64,000 bases of DNA from Chloroflexota bacterium (GTDB taxonomy: Bacteria > Chloroflexota > Anaerolineae > Caldilineales > Caldilineaceae). Below, piece by piece: positions 1 to 8,521 of this stretch. The stretch is from the NCBI GenBank assembly GCA_016861025.1, contig BOKO01000005.1, positions 62,001-126,000 on the forward strand, given 5' to 3'. The notes beneath the pieces are model-generated. The model searched no databases. It was not told where the DNA came from and saw only the letters and a list, made by a program, of their open reading frames with translations. Each line of letters begins with the position of its first letter. Position 1 is the stretch's first letter. A program made the translations under genes and the position numbers.

Positions 1-42
1 TTTCATGACAATGATCATGGTTTATTTATGCCTTTCATCGTT

Positions 43-133
43 GGGAGATTAGAGATTGGAGATTAGGAGATTGGCGATGGCAATCTCCAATCTCCTAATC
101 TCCAATCTCCAATCTCCTAATCCCTAATCTCCT
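43..133. repeat. heptamer-based inverted repeat (GGAGATT/AATCTCC)
   Basis: The left part repeats GAGATT-type units on the top strand and the right part repeats AATCTCC-type units, so the segment can fold into a long imperfect hairpin. It lies just downstream of the aroF stop and could act as a transcript end or a REP-like element. A perfect-stem relative occurs at 16143-16202 and a single arm at 53342-53357. Confidence 0.8.
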
Positions 134-139
134 GACCGC

Positions 140-1189
140 TTACGCCAACTCCAACATCTCCACCGGCTCCAGTATGCGGCGGTCGATCGCTTCGGCGACG
201 CGGCGCAGGCTCTTCATCAGCGCAGCGAAGTCATCCAGCGTCAGGCTCTGGCGACCGTCGCTGACTGCAGCGTCGGGGTCGGGGTGCACCTCCAGGATCA
301 GTGCGTCGGCGCCGGCGGCAACGGCGGCGCGGCTCATCGCCGGAACCAGCTCGCGCAAACCCGTGCCGTGCGACGGATCGGCGACGACGGGCAGATGCGT
401 CTGCTCCTTGAGCACCGGCACGGCGTTAAGGTCGAAGGTGTTGCGCGTGGCAGTCTCGTAGGTGCGAATGCCGCGTTCGCAGAGCATGACGTTGTAGTTG
501 CCGTTGCTGACGATGTACTCGGCGCACATTAGCAATTCGCGGATCGTGCCGCTGATGCCGCGCTTGAGCATGACCGGCTTGGTCTGTTTGCCGACCGCCT
601 GCAGCAAGCCGTAATTCTGCATGTTGCGCGCTCCGATCTGCAGGATGTCGGCGTATTCCGCCACCATCGGCACCTGCTCCTCGCGCATCACTTCGGTGAT
701 CACAGGCAGCCCGGTCGCCTCACGCGCCTCCGCCAGATACTCCAACCCCTTCAGCCCCAGCCCCTGGAAATCGTAGGGGCTGGTGCGCGGCTTGAAGGCG
801 CCGCCGCGCAACACCGTAGCGCCGGCCGCCTTGACGGCGTGGGCAATTTCGATGATCTGACTGCGGCTTTCGACGCTGCACGGGCCTGCCATCACCACGA
901 CGGCGGGTCCGCCGATGCGCACCCGTCCTTCCGCCACTTCGATGACACTGTTTTCAGGGCGCGTCGTGCGGCTCAACAGTTTGTACGGCTCCTGAATGCG
1001 CACGGTCTGCATCACACCCTCCATTTGATCGAACACTTCACGGTTGACCCGCGTCATATCCCCAACCAGCGCCACGACGGTGCGATTCTCGCCGTAGATC
1101 GGGTGGGTCTTCACGCCGAACGATTCCGCTTTGCGAATGACGGCGCCGATCTCGGCGGCAGTGGCGCCTGGCTTCATCACGACAATCAT
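140..1189 (-). CDS. aroF: 3-deoxy-7-phosphoheptulonate synthase (DAHP synthase, AroF/AroA(G) type)
   Basis: Condenses phosphoenolpyruvate and erythrose-4-phosphate, the first step of the shikimate pathway. The N-terminal 70 or so residues form a ferredoxin-like regulatory domain (MIVVMKPGATAAEIGAVI). The catalytic TIM barrel follows, with VVMAGPCSVESRSQI, LRGGAFKPRTSPYDFQGLG, GARNMQNYGLL and the metal-binding PVVADPSHGTG. At about 349 residues this matches the Thermotoga/Bacillus-type enzyme. The ATG at 1189 is preferred because GGGGAGGA lies just before it; the frame extends 11 codons further upstream without a comparable site. It is the last gene of aroH-pheA-aroF and lies 68 bases after pheA, so it probably shares the leader at 2556-2940. 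The gene order suggests synthesis of Phe/Tyr precursors under end-product control. Confidence 0.95.
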   Translation of the reverse strand: MIVVMKPGATAAEIGAVIRKAESFGVKTHPIYGENRTVVALVGDMTRVNREVFDQMEGVMQTVRIQEPYKLLSRTTRPENSVIEVAEGRVRIGGPAVVVMAGPCSVESRSQIIEIAHAVKAAGATVLRGGAFKPRTSPYDFQGLGLKGLEYLAEAREATGLPVITEVMREEQVPMVAEYADILQIGARNMQNYGLLQAVGKQTKPVMLKRGISGTIRELLMCAEYIVSNGNYNVMLCERGIRTYETATRNTFDLNAVPVLKEQTHLPVVADPSHGTGLRELVPAMSRAAVAAGADALILEVHPDPDAAVSDGRQSLTLDDFAALMKSLRRVAEAIDRRILEPVEMLELA

Positions 1190-1257
1190 CTGGTTTCCTC
1201 CCCTTAAGATTCCTCGATACAATACGAATCGTATAATGTTTGCATAAGTTATATCTG

Positions 1258-2121
1258 TCAGATTTGCAGCAATGCACTCTGGCTGCTTGTCTGTTCAGAC
1301 TCCAACGGCTGTGCGGCTGGATAACTGCCCAACAGTTTGACAAACGCCGCCCGATTCAATAGCCCGACCACCGCCGCGCTAATGTGAGCGTCCTGCCAGT
1401 GTCCGTCGAGATCGACATAGAACACATACTGCCACGGTCGATTGCGCCGCGGTCGACTTTCCAGCTTGGTCAGGTTGACCTGCCGCGTGGCAAACTCGCC
1501 GAGGGCGTGATAGAGCGAGCCGGGTGTGTTGGGCACGGCGAAGACCAGCGAGGTCTTGCTGCGTTCGCTGCGCGGCGGATCACCCTTGCCGACTACAAAA
1601 AAGCGCGTGTAGTTGTTGGGCATGTCTTCGATGCCTTCGTCGATGATCTCCAACCCGTACACCTCGGCGGCGAGTTTGCTGGCGATCACGGCGACGCCCG
1701 GCGTTGGGTCGGCGGCAAGGTCTTTGGCGCTGCCGGCAGTGTCGTACCAGGGCACGGCGGCCAGTTTGCGCCGGTTGAGATAGCTTTCGCACTGCGCCAG
1801 CGCCTGCGGATGGCTGCGCACCTGCGTGATCGCGGCGCCATTGCCAGGGATCGTCAGCAGGTTGTGCCGCACGCGCAGCAGAATCTCACCGTGCACCTTG
1901 AGATCGTGGTCGAGCAGCAGGTCGTAGGATTTGTTGATGCTGCCCGCCGTGGAGTTTTCGACGGGCACGGCGCCAAAGTTAGCCTGACCAGCTTCGACCG
2001 CCGCGAAAATCTCCTCAAACGTGCGGCACGGCAATGTCGTCACGTTGTCGCCAAAATGGCGGCGACAGGCTTCTTCGGAATAGGCGCCATGCTCGCCTTG
2101 AAAGGCTACGGTTATCATCAT
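1258..2121 (-). CDS. pheA: prephenate dehydratase
   Basis: Converts prephenate to phenylpyruvate, the committed step to phenylalanine. The protein (about 287 aa) starts ITVAFQGEHGAYSEEA and contains the PDT-domain segments VPVENSTAGSI and NNYTRFFVVG. A C-terminal ACT domain follows (TSLVFAVPNTPGSLYHAL, then LTKLESRPRR), which is the usual Phe-sensing module with its ESRP motif. There is no chorismate mutase domain; that activity is supplied by the adjacent aroH. The ATG at 2121 overlaps the aroH stop as ATGA, behind GGAGGGG; an ATG one codon later is also possible. The overlap implies translational coupling with aroH. Confidence 0.95.
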   Translation of the reverse strand: MMITVAFQGEHGAYSEEACRRHFGDNVTTLPCRTFEEIFAAVEAGQANFGAVPVENSTAGSINKSYDLLLDHDLKVHGEILLRVRHNLLTIPGNGAAITQVRSHPQALAQCESYLNRRKLAAVPWYDTAGSAKDLAADPTPGVAVIASKLAAEVYGLEIIDEGIEDMPNNYTRFFVVGKGDPPRSERSKTSLVFAVPNTPGSLYHALGEFATRQVNLTKLESRPRRNRPWQYVFYVDLDGHWQDAHISAAVVGLLNRAAFVKLLGSYPAAQPLESEQTSSQSALLQI

Positions 2122-2555
2122 CCCCTCCACGTTTTCAGATGTTCTTCGATCCAGCGATTCAGCTCCTCCATGTCCACATTGGAAAGCACGATGGTTTTGT
2201 CGGGACGCAGCGACTGCGCTTCTTTCAGATAGACATGTTGGATATCGCGTTGCAATTTGGACGTATTCCAGTGAATCAGCACGCGGATGCACATGCCGAG
2301 CGACCCAGGCACGTCAATCTCGTGGCTGCACATCAGCGGAACATCGAGCCAGCCCAACTGTCGCGCCGCCGTGGCCGGAAATGCAGCGTTCAAATCCGGT
2401 GTGGTCGTAAAGATGGCGCTCGCCACATCCCCTGGCTGAATGTCGTTCAGATGAATCATCAAAGCCAACAACTCGCGCGTTGCTTTCAGAATCTCCTCGC
2501 GTTCGTTGCACATCACGGTCGTTGCCCCGCGCACACCTCTACATACAACGCTCAT
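2118..2555 (-). CDS. aroH: chorismate mutase, AroH type
   Basis: Rearranges chorismate to prephenate. The sequence MSVVCRGVRGATTV followed by a TRELL helix matches the small trimeric Bacillus-type AroH fold (about 120-130 aa), not the all-helical AroQ type. Downstream motifs include FTTTPDLNAAFPA and RVLIHWNT, the latter carrying the substrate-binding Arg region. This copy is about 145 aa, somewhat longer at the C-terminus. The start is set by the conserved N-terminus; the frame runs 33 codons further upstream through the leader region, which is unlikely to be translated as part of the enzyme. It is the first structural gene of the aro operon and ends in an ATGA overlap with pheA. Confidence 0.9.
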   Translation of the reverse strand: MSVVCRGVRGATTVMCNEREEILKATRELLALMIHLNDIQPGDVASAIFTTTPDLNAAFPATAARQLGWLDVPLMCSHEIDVPGSLGMCIRVLIHWNTSKLQRDIQHVYLKEAQSLRPDKTIVLSNVDMEELNRWIEEHLKTWRG

Positions 2556-2610
2556 CACCTCTGACTCCTGCATTGATTGCGTTATCCGCCCTGACAAAAA
2601 AATCATAACA

Positions 2611-2645
2611 ACAAAAAAGCGAGGCTGCTTTCGCCAACCTCGCTT
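2611..2645 (-). terminator. intrinsic terminator of the aro leader (proposed attenuator)
   Basis: On the minus strand AAGCGAGG (2645-2638) pairs with CCTCGCTT (2624-2617), followed by a T-run. It lies 56 bases before the aroH start, so it must be read through for operon expression. Its ascending arm and loop contain GGTTGGCG (2639-2632), perfectly complementary to CGCCAACC at 2706-2699 just after the Phe/Tyr codons. That pairing would be a mutually exclusive antiterminator. The base pairing is seen; the regulatory role is inferred. Confidence 0.8.
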
Positions 2646-2668
2646 ACCTGACATTCTGCGCTCGCTGC

Positions 2669-2875
2669 CTACTCAGGCATCATCGGCGCTCCGGCGCGGG
2701 TTGGCGTCTGGCGATAGCCAAAAAAACCAAAATAAAAATAAAAGGGAAAGTCAACAAAAAACCCGCGCCAATCGTGACGCGGGTCGGAAAGCAGGGTGCA
2801 AGCAGGCAACGCAACAACGCCCGTGTGAACGGTCGTCAATTGTGTTTGATTACGTTCCACTAAATGCACCGTCAT
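2669..2875 (-). CDS. Phe/Tyr-rich leader peptide of the aro operon (putative)
   Basis: A 68-codon frame upstream of aroH contains the stretch FFVDFPFYFYFGFFGY, eight Phe and three Tyr in 16 residues. It then ends at a TAG 24 bases before the terminator stem. Such clusters occur in attenuation leaders such as enteric pheL, and the operon makes Phe and Tyr precursors. CGCCAACC in codons right after the cluster can pair with the terminator arm, so ribosome position could choose between the two folds. Weak points are that no clear Shine-Dalgarno precedes the ATG at 2875 and that the region is T-rich, which favours Phe codons by chance. The true start may lie further in. Confidence 0.5.
   Translation of the reverse strand: MTVHLVERNQTQLTTVHTGVVALPACTLLSDPRHDWRGFFVDFPFYFYFGFFGYRQTPTRAGAPMMPE
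2755..2784 (-). terminator. upstream terminator-like hairpin in the aro leader
   Basis: On the minus strand ACCCGCG (2784-2778) pairs with CGCGGGT (2767-2761) around an ATCG loop with two further pairs, followed directly by six T. It precedes the Phe/Tyr codon cluster, so the leader has two terminator-like hairpins in tandem. It may be a pause site, a second attenuator, or the end of an upstream transcript. Confidence 0.6.
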
Positions 2876-2946
2876 AGCTGCGGTTTATTTCTAAAAAATC
2901 GATCCTTCAATAACTATACTGTGCGCTGGACGCCCAAATCGACGCA

Positions 2947-2975
2947 AGCGTAGCACGGCTTGATCGCATTGTCAA
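2947..2975 (-). promoter_or_regulatory. sigma-A promoter candidate for the aro operon
   Basis: On the minus strand TTGACA (2975-2970) is followed after 17 bases by TACGCT (2952-2947). The -35 box is perfect and the -10 box is weak. Transcription would begin near 2940, giving a leader of about 380 bases before aroH that contains the features listed above. Confidence 0.55.
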
Positions 2976-3058
2976 TCAGTGATTGGGCTGAAAATCAGTA
3001 TTGTCATACAATCCTGTCAGAAATCTACAAAAATATCCAGTAAAGCGCATCCTGTTCT

Positions 3059-4027
3059 ATGCAGAAACCTATCCCCACATTTGATGTGACCACGTTTGGC
3101 GAGACAATGCTGCGTCTGAGTGTGCCGCCCGGAGAGCGACTGGAGGCGGCGCACCGACTCGATCTGCGACCTGGCGGCGCTGAATCCAACGTCGTGACGC
3201 TGCTGGCGAGATTGGGGCTGAAGAGCGCATGGTGCGGAGCACTGCCTGAGTCGGCGTTGGGCAGGCTGGCGGCTAATCATCTGCGCATGGCGGGCGTCAA
3301 CCTGGAGGGCGTCGTCTGGTGCACACATGGGCGCATGGGATTATATTTTGTTGAGTTCGCCGTCCCACCGCGCGCAACGCAGGTTATCTACGATCGCGCC
3401 AACTCCTGCGCTGCGCGGATGACGCAGGAACAGATGCACTGGGTGCACCTGCTTGACACACGGCTGCTGCACCTGACCGGAATCACACCGGCGCTCTCCG
3501 GTGAATGTGCGCACCTTACAGCAGAAGCGATTCGACGGGCGCAGGCTGCTGGCGTAGCGGTTAGCTTTGATGTCAACTATCGCGCCAGGCTGTGGAGCGC
3601 GTCGGACGCCGCCCACGCTATCGGGCGCCTGATCGACGGCGTTGATCTGCTCTTTTGCAGCCGGACGGATGCAGAGCGCCTGTTCGCTATCGATGGTCCG
3701 CCAGAAGACGCCGTGCGCCATCTGGCCGATCGCGCTAATGCCGCAATCACCGTGATGTCGATCGGGGCTGAAGGCGTCGTCGCCTGGGATGGCGTTTCTT
3801 TGCGCCGGCAAGCCGCAGTCGAAACTTCCGTCATCGACCGCCCCGGCGCCGGAGACGCGCTGGCTGCGGGCGTGCTGTTTGGCTGGCTGCAGGGCGACCT
3901 CGATTTGGGATTGCGCTATGGGGTGACGCTGGCGGCGTTGGCGCTCAGCCAGATGGGTGACATTGTGATCACCAGTCGTGAGGAAGTGGAGAGTCTGCTT
4001 GCTATGGATGGAGGCATTCTGCGGTGA
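3059..4027 (+). CDS. PfkB-family carbohydrate kinase (2-keto-3-deoxygluconate kinase-like)
   Basis: Phosphorylates a sugar or sugar acid with ATP; the substrate is not certain. The 322-residue protein has the family N-terminus (VTTFGETMLRLSVPPGERLE), the PGGAESNVVTLLARLG signature near residue 40, and the catalytic anion-hole motif DRPGAGDALAAG near residue 260. The ETMLRLS start and GGAESN motif resemble KDG kinases more than ribokinases. It stands alone, divergent from the aro operon and convergent with the methyltransferase at 4052, so context does not name the substrate. The start is the first ATG of the frame and fits the conserved N-terminus. Confidence 0.85.
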   Translation: MQKPIPTFDVTTFGETMLRLSVPPGERLEAAHRLDLRPGGAESNVVTLLARLGLKSAWCGALPESALGRLAANHLRMAGVNLEGVVWCTHGRMGLYFVEFAVPPRATQVIYDRANSCAARMTQEQMHWVHLLDTRLLHLTGITPALSGECAHLTAEAIRRAQAAGVAVSFDVNYRARLWSASDAAHAIGRLIDGVDLLFCSRTDAERLFAIDGPPEDAVRHLADRANAAITVMSIGAEGVVAWDGVSLRRQAAVETSVIDRPGAGDALAAGVLFGWLQGDLDLGLRYGVTLAALALSQMGDIVITSREEVESLLAMDGGILR

Positions 4028-4051
4028 TGCACCTCACAAATCGCCAATGGT

Positions 4052-4933
4052 TCAGGTTTTGACTGCAACCACGCCAAATGCTTGCGGTCGCTCTTGAATG
4101 CGGCGGAAGCCCGCCGCCTCCAGACGTTTGATTACTCCGCGCGTCACCGAGGCGCCCGATCGACTGTCGGGGTTGCCGATGTAATGAAACAGCCGCCCAC
4201 CGCGACGCAGTACGCGCCACAACTGTCGGTGGAAGACAAGCGAATAAAGGTCGCCGGCCAGGCTGAACATCGGCGGGTCGTGCAAGATGCAGTCGAACAC
4301 AGCATCGTCGAAGGTCTCGATCACCTCGCCGATATCGCCGATCAGCGGTGTGATGTTGGGGGCGCCGAACAATGACCACGACCAGGGATTCTGACGTATG
4401 ATCGTGTGGACAGCCGGATCCAGCTCGACTGTCGTCACCTGTGCTGCGTGCGCCGCCAACGCCAGCGCAGTGTAGCCCAGCCCGGTGCAGGTGTCGAGCA
4501 CCTGTCCTTGAATGCGACCGAGCGCGCGCAGCTTGCTTTGCGTATCCTTGTGTGGATCGACGCCTTTGATGCGGTGCATGGGGATGCCTGAAATCAGCAT
4601 CGTCGGTGCGCCGCTTGTCGGATAAAGCGTGTAGATGCGTTGCATTTCCTCGGAAAAGACCTGAATCTTGTGGGCGCCTTCCTCGGTGCAGGCGTAGCAA
4701 CCGGCTTCATCATCGGCAATCATGACAATGGTTGCCCACGGAATCGACCAGCCTTCGGGCGCCTGAACGCCTGGGTCGTCCAGTATGACTTCGGCCATTG
4801 ATCGATTGAGGTCGAGCGATACATGCGCCCTGCTCAAGCCCTGTGCGCGCGCCGCCAACAGCGTGCGCGCCGCGTGATAGGCAAGCGTGATTTGAGGCGA
4901 CCGATGGCTCGCAAAATTTAGTTGATCACTCAT
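4052..4933 (-). CDS. SAM-dependent methyltransferase, archaeal COG2521-like
   Basis: A class I methyltransferase of about 293 aa. The N-terminal 150 residues are a family-specific domain. The Rossmann motif VLDTCTGLGYTALAL gives the SAM-binding glycine loop, VTTVELDP is motif II, and ILHDPPMFSLAGDLYS is the DPP motif typical of N-methyltransferases. The C-terminus GGRLFHYIGNP and RGVIKRLEAAGF closely resemble predicted archaeal methyltransferases (COG2521, partly annotated as spermidine synthase-like). The substrate is unknown. I chose the ATG at 4933 behind GAAGAAAA; an alternative ATG lies at 4966. It is convergent with the kinase and divergent from the NEW3 gene. Confidence 0.75.
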   Translation of the reverse strand: MSDQLNFASHRSPQITLAYHAARTLLAARAQGLSRAHVSLDLNRSMAEVILDDPGVQAPEGWSIPWATIVMIADDEAGCYACTEEGAHKIQVFSEEMQRIYTLYPTSGAPTMLISGIPMHRIKGVDPHKDTQSKLRALGRIQGQVLDTCTGLGYTALALAAHAAQVTTVELDPAVHTIIRQNPWSWSLFGAPNITPLIGDIGEVIETFDDAVFDCILHDPPMFSLAGDLYSLVFHRQLWRVLRRGGRLFHYIGNPDSRSGASVTRGVIKRLEAAGFRRIQERPQAFGVVAVKT

Positions 4934-4986
4934 TTTTTCTTCATATTTTTCTAAGCTTGACGGCATAAATTTGTGCATGAATTCAC

Positions 4987-5018
4987 AAAAATGCTTGCCA
5001 TTCGTGGTGAGCATTTTT
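4987..5018. repeat. AT-rich hairpin in a divergent intergenic region
   Basis: AAAAATGCT pairs with AGCATTTTT around an inner CCA/TGG pairing and a TTCG loop. A/T runs on both sides make it terminator-like on either strand. It lies between the starts of the methyltransferase (minus) and the NEW3 gene (plus), so it may be a 5' leader element of one of them. No function can be assigned. Confidence 0.4.
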
Positions 5019-5101
5019 TTGTGGGAATGGTGCACCATCTATCAACAATCCAATATTGATGCCTTCAATTCAATCACAAGATCGAAATGGGGGAAAAGGT
5101 T

Positions 5102-6286
5102 ATGCGAACTGGTCGTGTATTTGTTGTGTTTCTCATCATCGCTGCATTGCTTTTGACGCCGACGGCCATGCTTGCCCAAGACGAGCCTGCAGCCGCCGAA
5201 AACAGCGCGCCGCCGCAGCCGCTGACCATCTTTACAACATTTCCGGCTCAGGTCATCGGGCTGGATGCAACAGTCTCGATTCCGTTGAAGGTGCGCGCTG
5301 GGACGCCTCAGACCGTGCAACTCAGCGTTGAAGATGTCCCGGCGGATTGGCAGGTTTCGTTCCGTGGCGGCAACCGTACGGTCAGCGCCGTTTTTGTGGA
5401 CGGTGCAACCGACGCCTCCGTCGATTTGCGCATCGATCCGCCTGCGACGACGACGGGCGGCGTCTATCGCATGACTGTCGTCGCCACAGGTGAGACGGAG
5501 AGCGCCCGTCTGCCTCTGACCCTGACGGTGGAGGAAAAAGCGCCGCCGAGCATCACGCTGGATACAGACCTTCCAACTGTGCGCGGCAAACCAAATACAA
5601 CTTTCCGGTTCAATGTCACCCTCAAGAACGAGGGCGCCGACGATCTCAATGTCAACCTGACAGCCGATGCGCCGCCGGTGTTTCTGGTTAGCTTTACGCT
5701 GAACAGTCAGGAAGTCACCTCTGTGCCGCTGGCTGGCGGTGAATCAAAGCGCTTGACCGTGGAGGCGCGTGCGTTCAACACCATACCTGCCGGCGCCTAT
5801 CCGATTACAATCGACGCACAGTCAAGCGACGCCGCTGCTTCATTGGCCTTGACGGCGGAGGTCGTCGGCCAGCCGGAGCTGACCTTCAGCACGCCGGACG
5901 GACGTCTCTCAGGCGAAGCAAACGCTGGGGCAAGCACCAGCTACACACTGGTTGTTGGCAATCGCGGCACAGCGCCAGCCCGCAATGTGGTTGTGAGCGC
6001 CAGCGCGCCGACGGGCTGGAACGTTACGCTGGAGCCGAGTGAAATTCCCGAAGTGGCGGCCGGACAGAGCGTGAATGTGACCGCAAACCTTCAGCCAAAT
6101 GAGAAGGCGATCAACGGAGACTACGTCGTGAGTTTCACGGCGCGCGCCGACGACGCCAGCGCCAAGACCATCGACATGCGCATCACTGTGACTACATCGA
6201 CGCTGTGGGGCATCGTTGGCGTTGGGTTGATCGCAGTGGCGGTGGGCGCTGTGGCATTGGCGGTCGGTCGTTTTGGGCGTCGATAA
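5102..6286 (+). CDS. secreted, membrane-anchored NEW3-domain protein
   Basis: A cell-surface protein of about 394 aa. It has an N-terminal signal peptide (RVFVVFLIIAALLLTPTAMLAQ), three or more Ig-like beta-sandwich repeats of the NEW3/alpha-galactosidase-associated type (VSIPLKVRAGTPQTVQLSVEDVPADW is recognisable in part), and a single C-terminal membrane helix followed by GRFGRR. It probably sits outside the membrane as an accessory of the ABC exporter encoded next. The ATG at 5102 is preferred because GGGGGA precedes it; an ATG at 5087 is possible. It starts a three-gene unit with the ATPase and permease. The substrate cannot be read from the sequence. Confidence 0.75.
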   Translation: MRTGRVFVVFLIIAALLLTPTAMLAQDEPAAAENSAPPQPLTIFTTFPAQVIGLDATVSIPLKVRAGTPQTVQLSVEDVPADWQVSFRGGNRTVSAVFVDGATDASVDLRIDPPATTTGGVYRMTVVATGETESARLPLTLTVEEKAPPSITLDTDLPTVRGKPNTTFRFNVTLKNEGADDLNVNLTADAPPVFLVSFTLNSQEVTSVPLAGGESKRLTVEARAFNTIPAGAYPITIDAQSSDAAASLALTAEVVGQPELTFSTPDGRLSGEANAGASTSYTLVVGNRGTAPARNVVVSASAPTGWNVTLEPSEIPEVAAGQSVNVTANLQPNEKAINGDYVVSFTARADDASAKTIDMRITVTTSTLWGIVGVGLIAVAVGAVALAVGRFGRR

Positions 6287-6316
6287 GAATTGCGCAAACC
6301 GAAAGGACAGCCAGCC

Positions 6317-7295
6317 ATGGTTGATGTAAGCACAAAGTCAGCTTCAATTCAGCCCCAGGCTACGTCCGGCGCAGTGCTCGAGGCAGTGCATCTTAGCAAG
6401 CGCTATGGCTCGGCGGTCGCTGTGGATGATCTCAACCTGACTATCGAGCGCGGCGAAGTCTTTGGGCTGCTTGGCCCCAACGGCGCCGGGAAGACGACCA
6501 CCATTCTTATGTTGCTTGGGTTGACCGAGCCAACGTCGGGGGCGGTGCGCGTGCTGGGGCTTGACCCGGCGCGCGACCCGCTGGCGGTCAAGGCGCGCGT
6601 CGGTTATCTGCCCGACTCGGTCGGCTTCTACGATGAACTGAGCGCGCGTGACAACCTCAGCTACATCGCGCGGCTCAACGGTCTGCCACGCCCGCTTGCG
6701 CAGCAGCGCATCGTCGCCGCAGTCGAGCGCATGGGTCTGGGCGAAGTGATCGACCGCCCGGTGAGCACGTTTTCGCGCGGTATGCGCCAACGTCTCGGCG
6801 TGGCTGAGCTTTTGATCAAAGAACCAGAGATCATCATCATGGACGAGCCGACATTGGGGCTTGACCCAGAGGCGGCGCAAAGTTTTCTGAAAATGATCCG
6901 GGTGCTCAAACACGATGGCATTACGGTTCTGCTCTCATCGCATCTGCTGCACCAGGTGCAGGCGGTCTGTGATCGCGTCGGCCTCTTCTCGCACGGGCGG
7001 ATGGTGATCAGCGGCGCTGTGGCTGACCTGGCGCAACGCATTCTTGGCGGCGGTTATCGAATCGTCGTCGAAGCCAGCGGCAATCCTGATGCGATCAAGG
7101 CGGCTCTGAAGGCGCTGCCAGGCGTCAAGAAACTCGACGCTGCAGAACGCGACCGCTTCGTGATCGTCGGCGACCATGACTTGCGCGCCGATGCGGCGAC
7201 CGCCGTGGTCGCAACCGGCGGTCGGCTGGTCGGGCTGGATATCGAAGCGCCAAGCCTGGACGAAATCTATTCTGCATATTTCAAGGAGGCGAGCA

Positions 7296-7312
<17 letters not shown>
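6317..7312 (+). CDS. ABC transporter ATP-binding protein (ABC-2 exporter type)
   Basis: ATPase subunit of about 331 aa. It has Walker A LLGPNGAGKTTT, signature FSRGMRQRLGVAELL (an FSRGM variant of the LSGGQ motif), Walker B EIIIMDEPTLGLDPEA and the H-loop LLSSHLLHQVQAVCD. The C-terminal 90 residues form the extra domain usual for export systems of the NatA/CcmA/YxlF kind. The ATG at 6317 follows AAGGA; the frame also opens at a TTG at 6290. It overlaps the permease gene by 17 bases, so the two are co-translated. With the NEW3 protein this suggests an exporter of an envelope component or an integral signal-processing system. Confidence 0.9.
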
Positions 7313-8303
<991 letters not shown>

Positions 8304-8328
8304 CGTATTGATATCTGTGTATGGAGGC

Positions 8329-8349
8329 CAGCGCGTTCGGGTCGCGCTG
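8329..8349. repeat. GC-rich hairpin downstream of the exporter operon
   Basis: CAGCGCG and CGCGCTG form a perfect 7-bp stem around TTCGGGT. No T-run follows, so it is at best a weak terminator of the preceding operon. Confidence 0.4.
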
Positions 8350-8430
8350 ACTCCATGCACAGCCGCCCCAAATCGCTGCGCAGCGTGTATTGAGCACGCT
8401 CTTGCCCTCTCCCTACTTGCCCCGCGAAAT

Positions 8431-8458
8431 TTGCAGGCGTGACCGAACATGTTATAAA
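8431..8458 (+). promoter_or_regulatory. promoter candidate for the glycosyltransferase gene
   Basis: TTGCAG, a 16-base spacer and TATAAA precede the glycosyltransferase start by about 63 bases. It is the best match in this gap. Confidence 0.45.
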
Positions 8459-8521
8459 GAAGTAGGATGGGTCACAAAATGACTGAAGCAGAGCCGACGC
8501 TGGCAAGGATGCACTGAATCT

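Noticed and set aside
43..133. CRISPR-like array
   Set aside because: The units are 7-8 bases with no spacers and occur in both orientations; no cas genes are in the window.
2506..2877. plus-strand 123-codon frame opposite the aro leader
   Set aside because: Composition is dominated by Lys/Arg/Gln from the A-rich complement of the leader; no family or ribosome site.
2556..2880. T-box riboswitch in the aro leader
   Set aside because: The conserved AGGGTGGNACCGCG word is absent on the minus strand; the leader-peptide model explains the pairings better.
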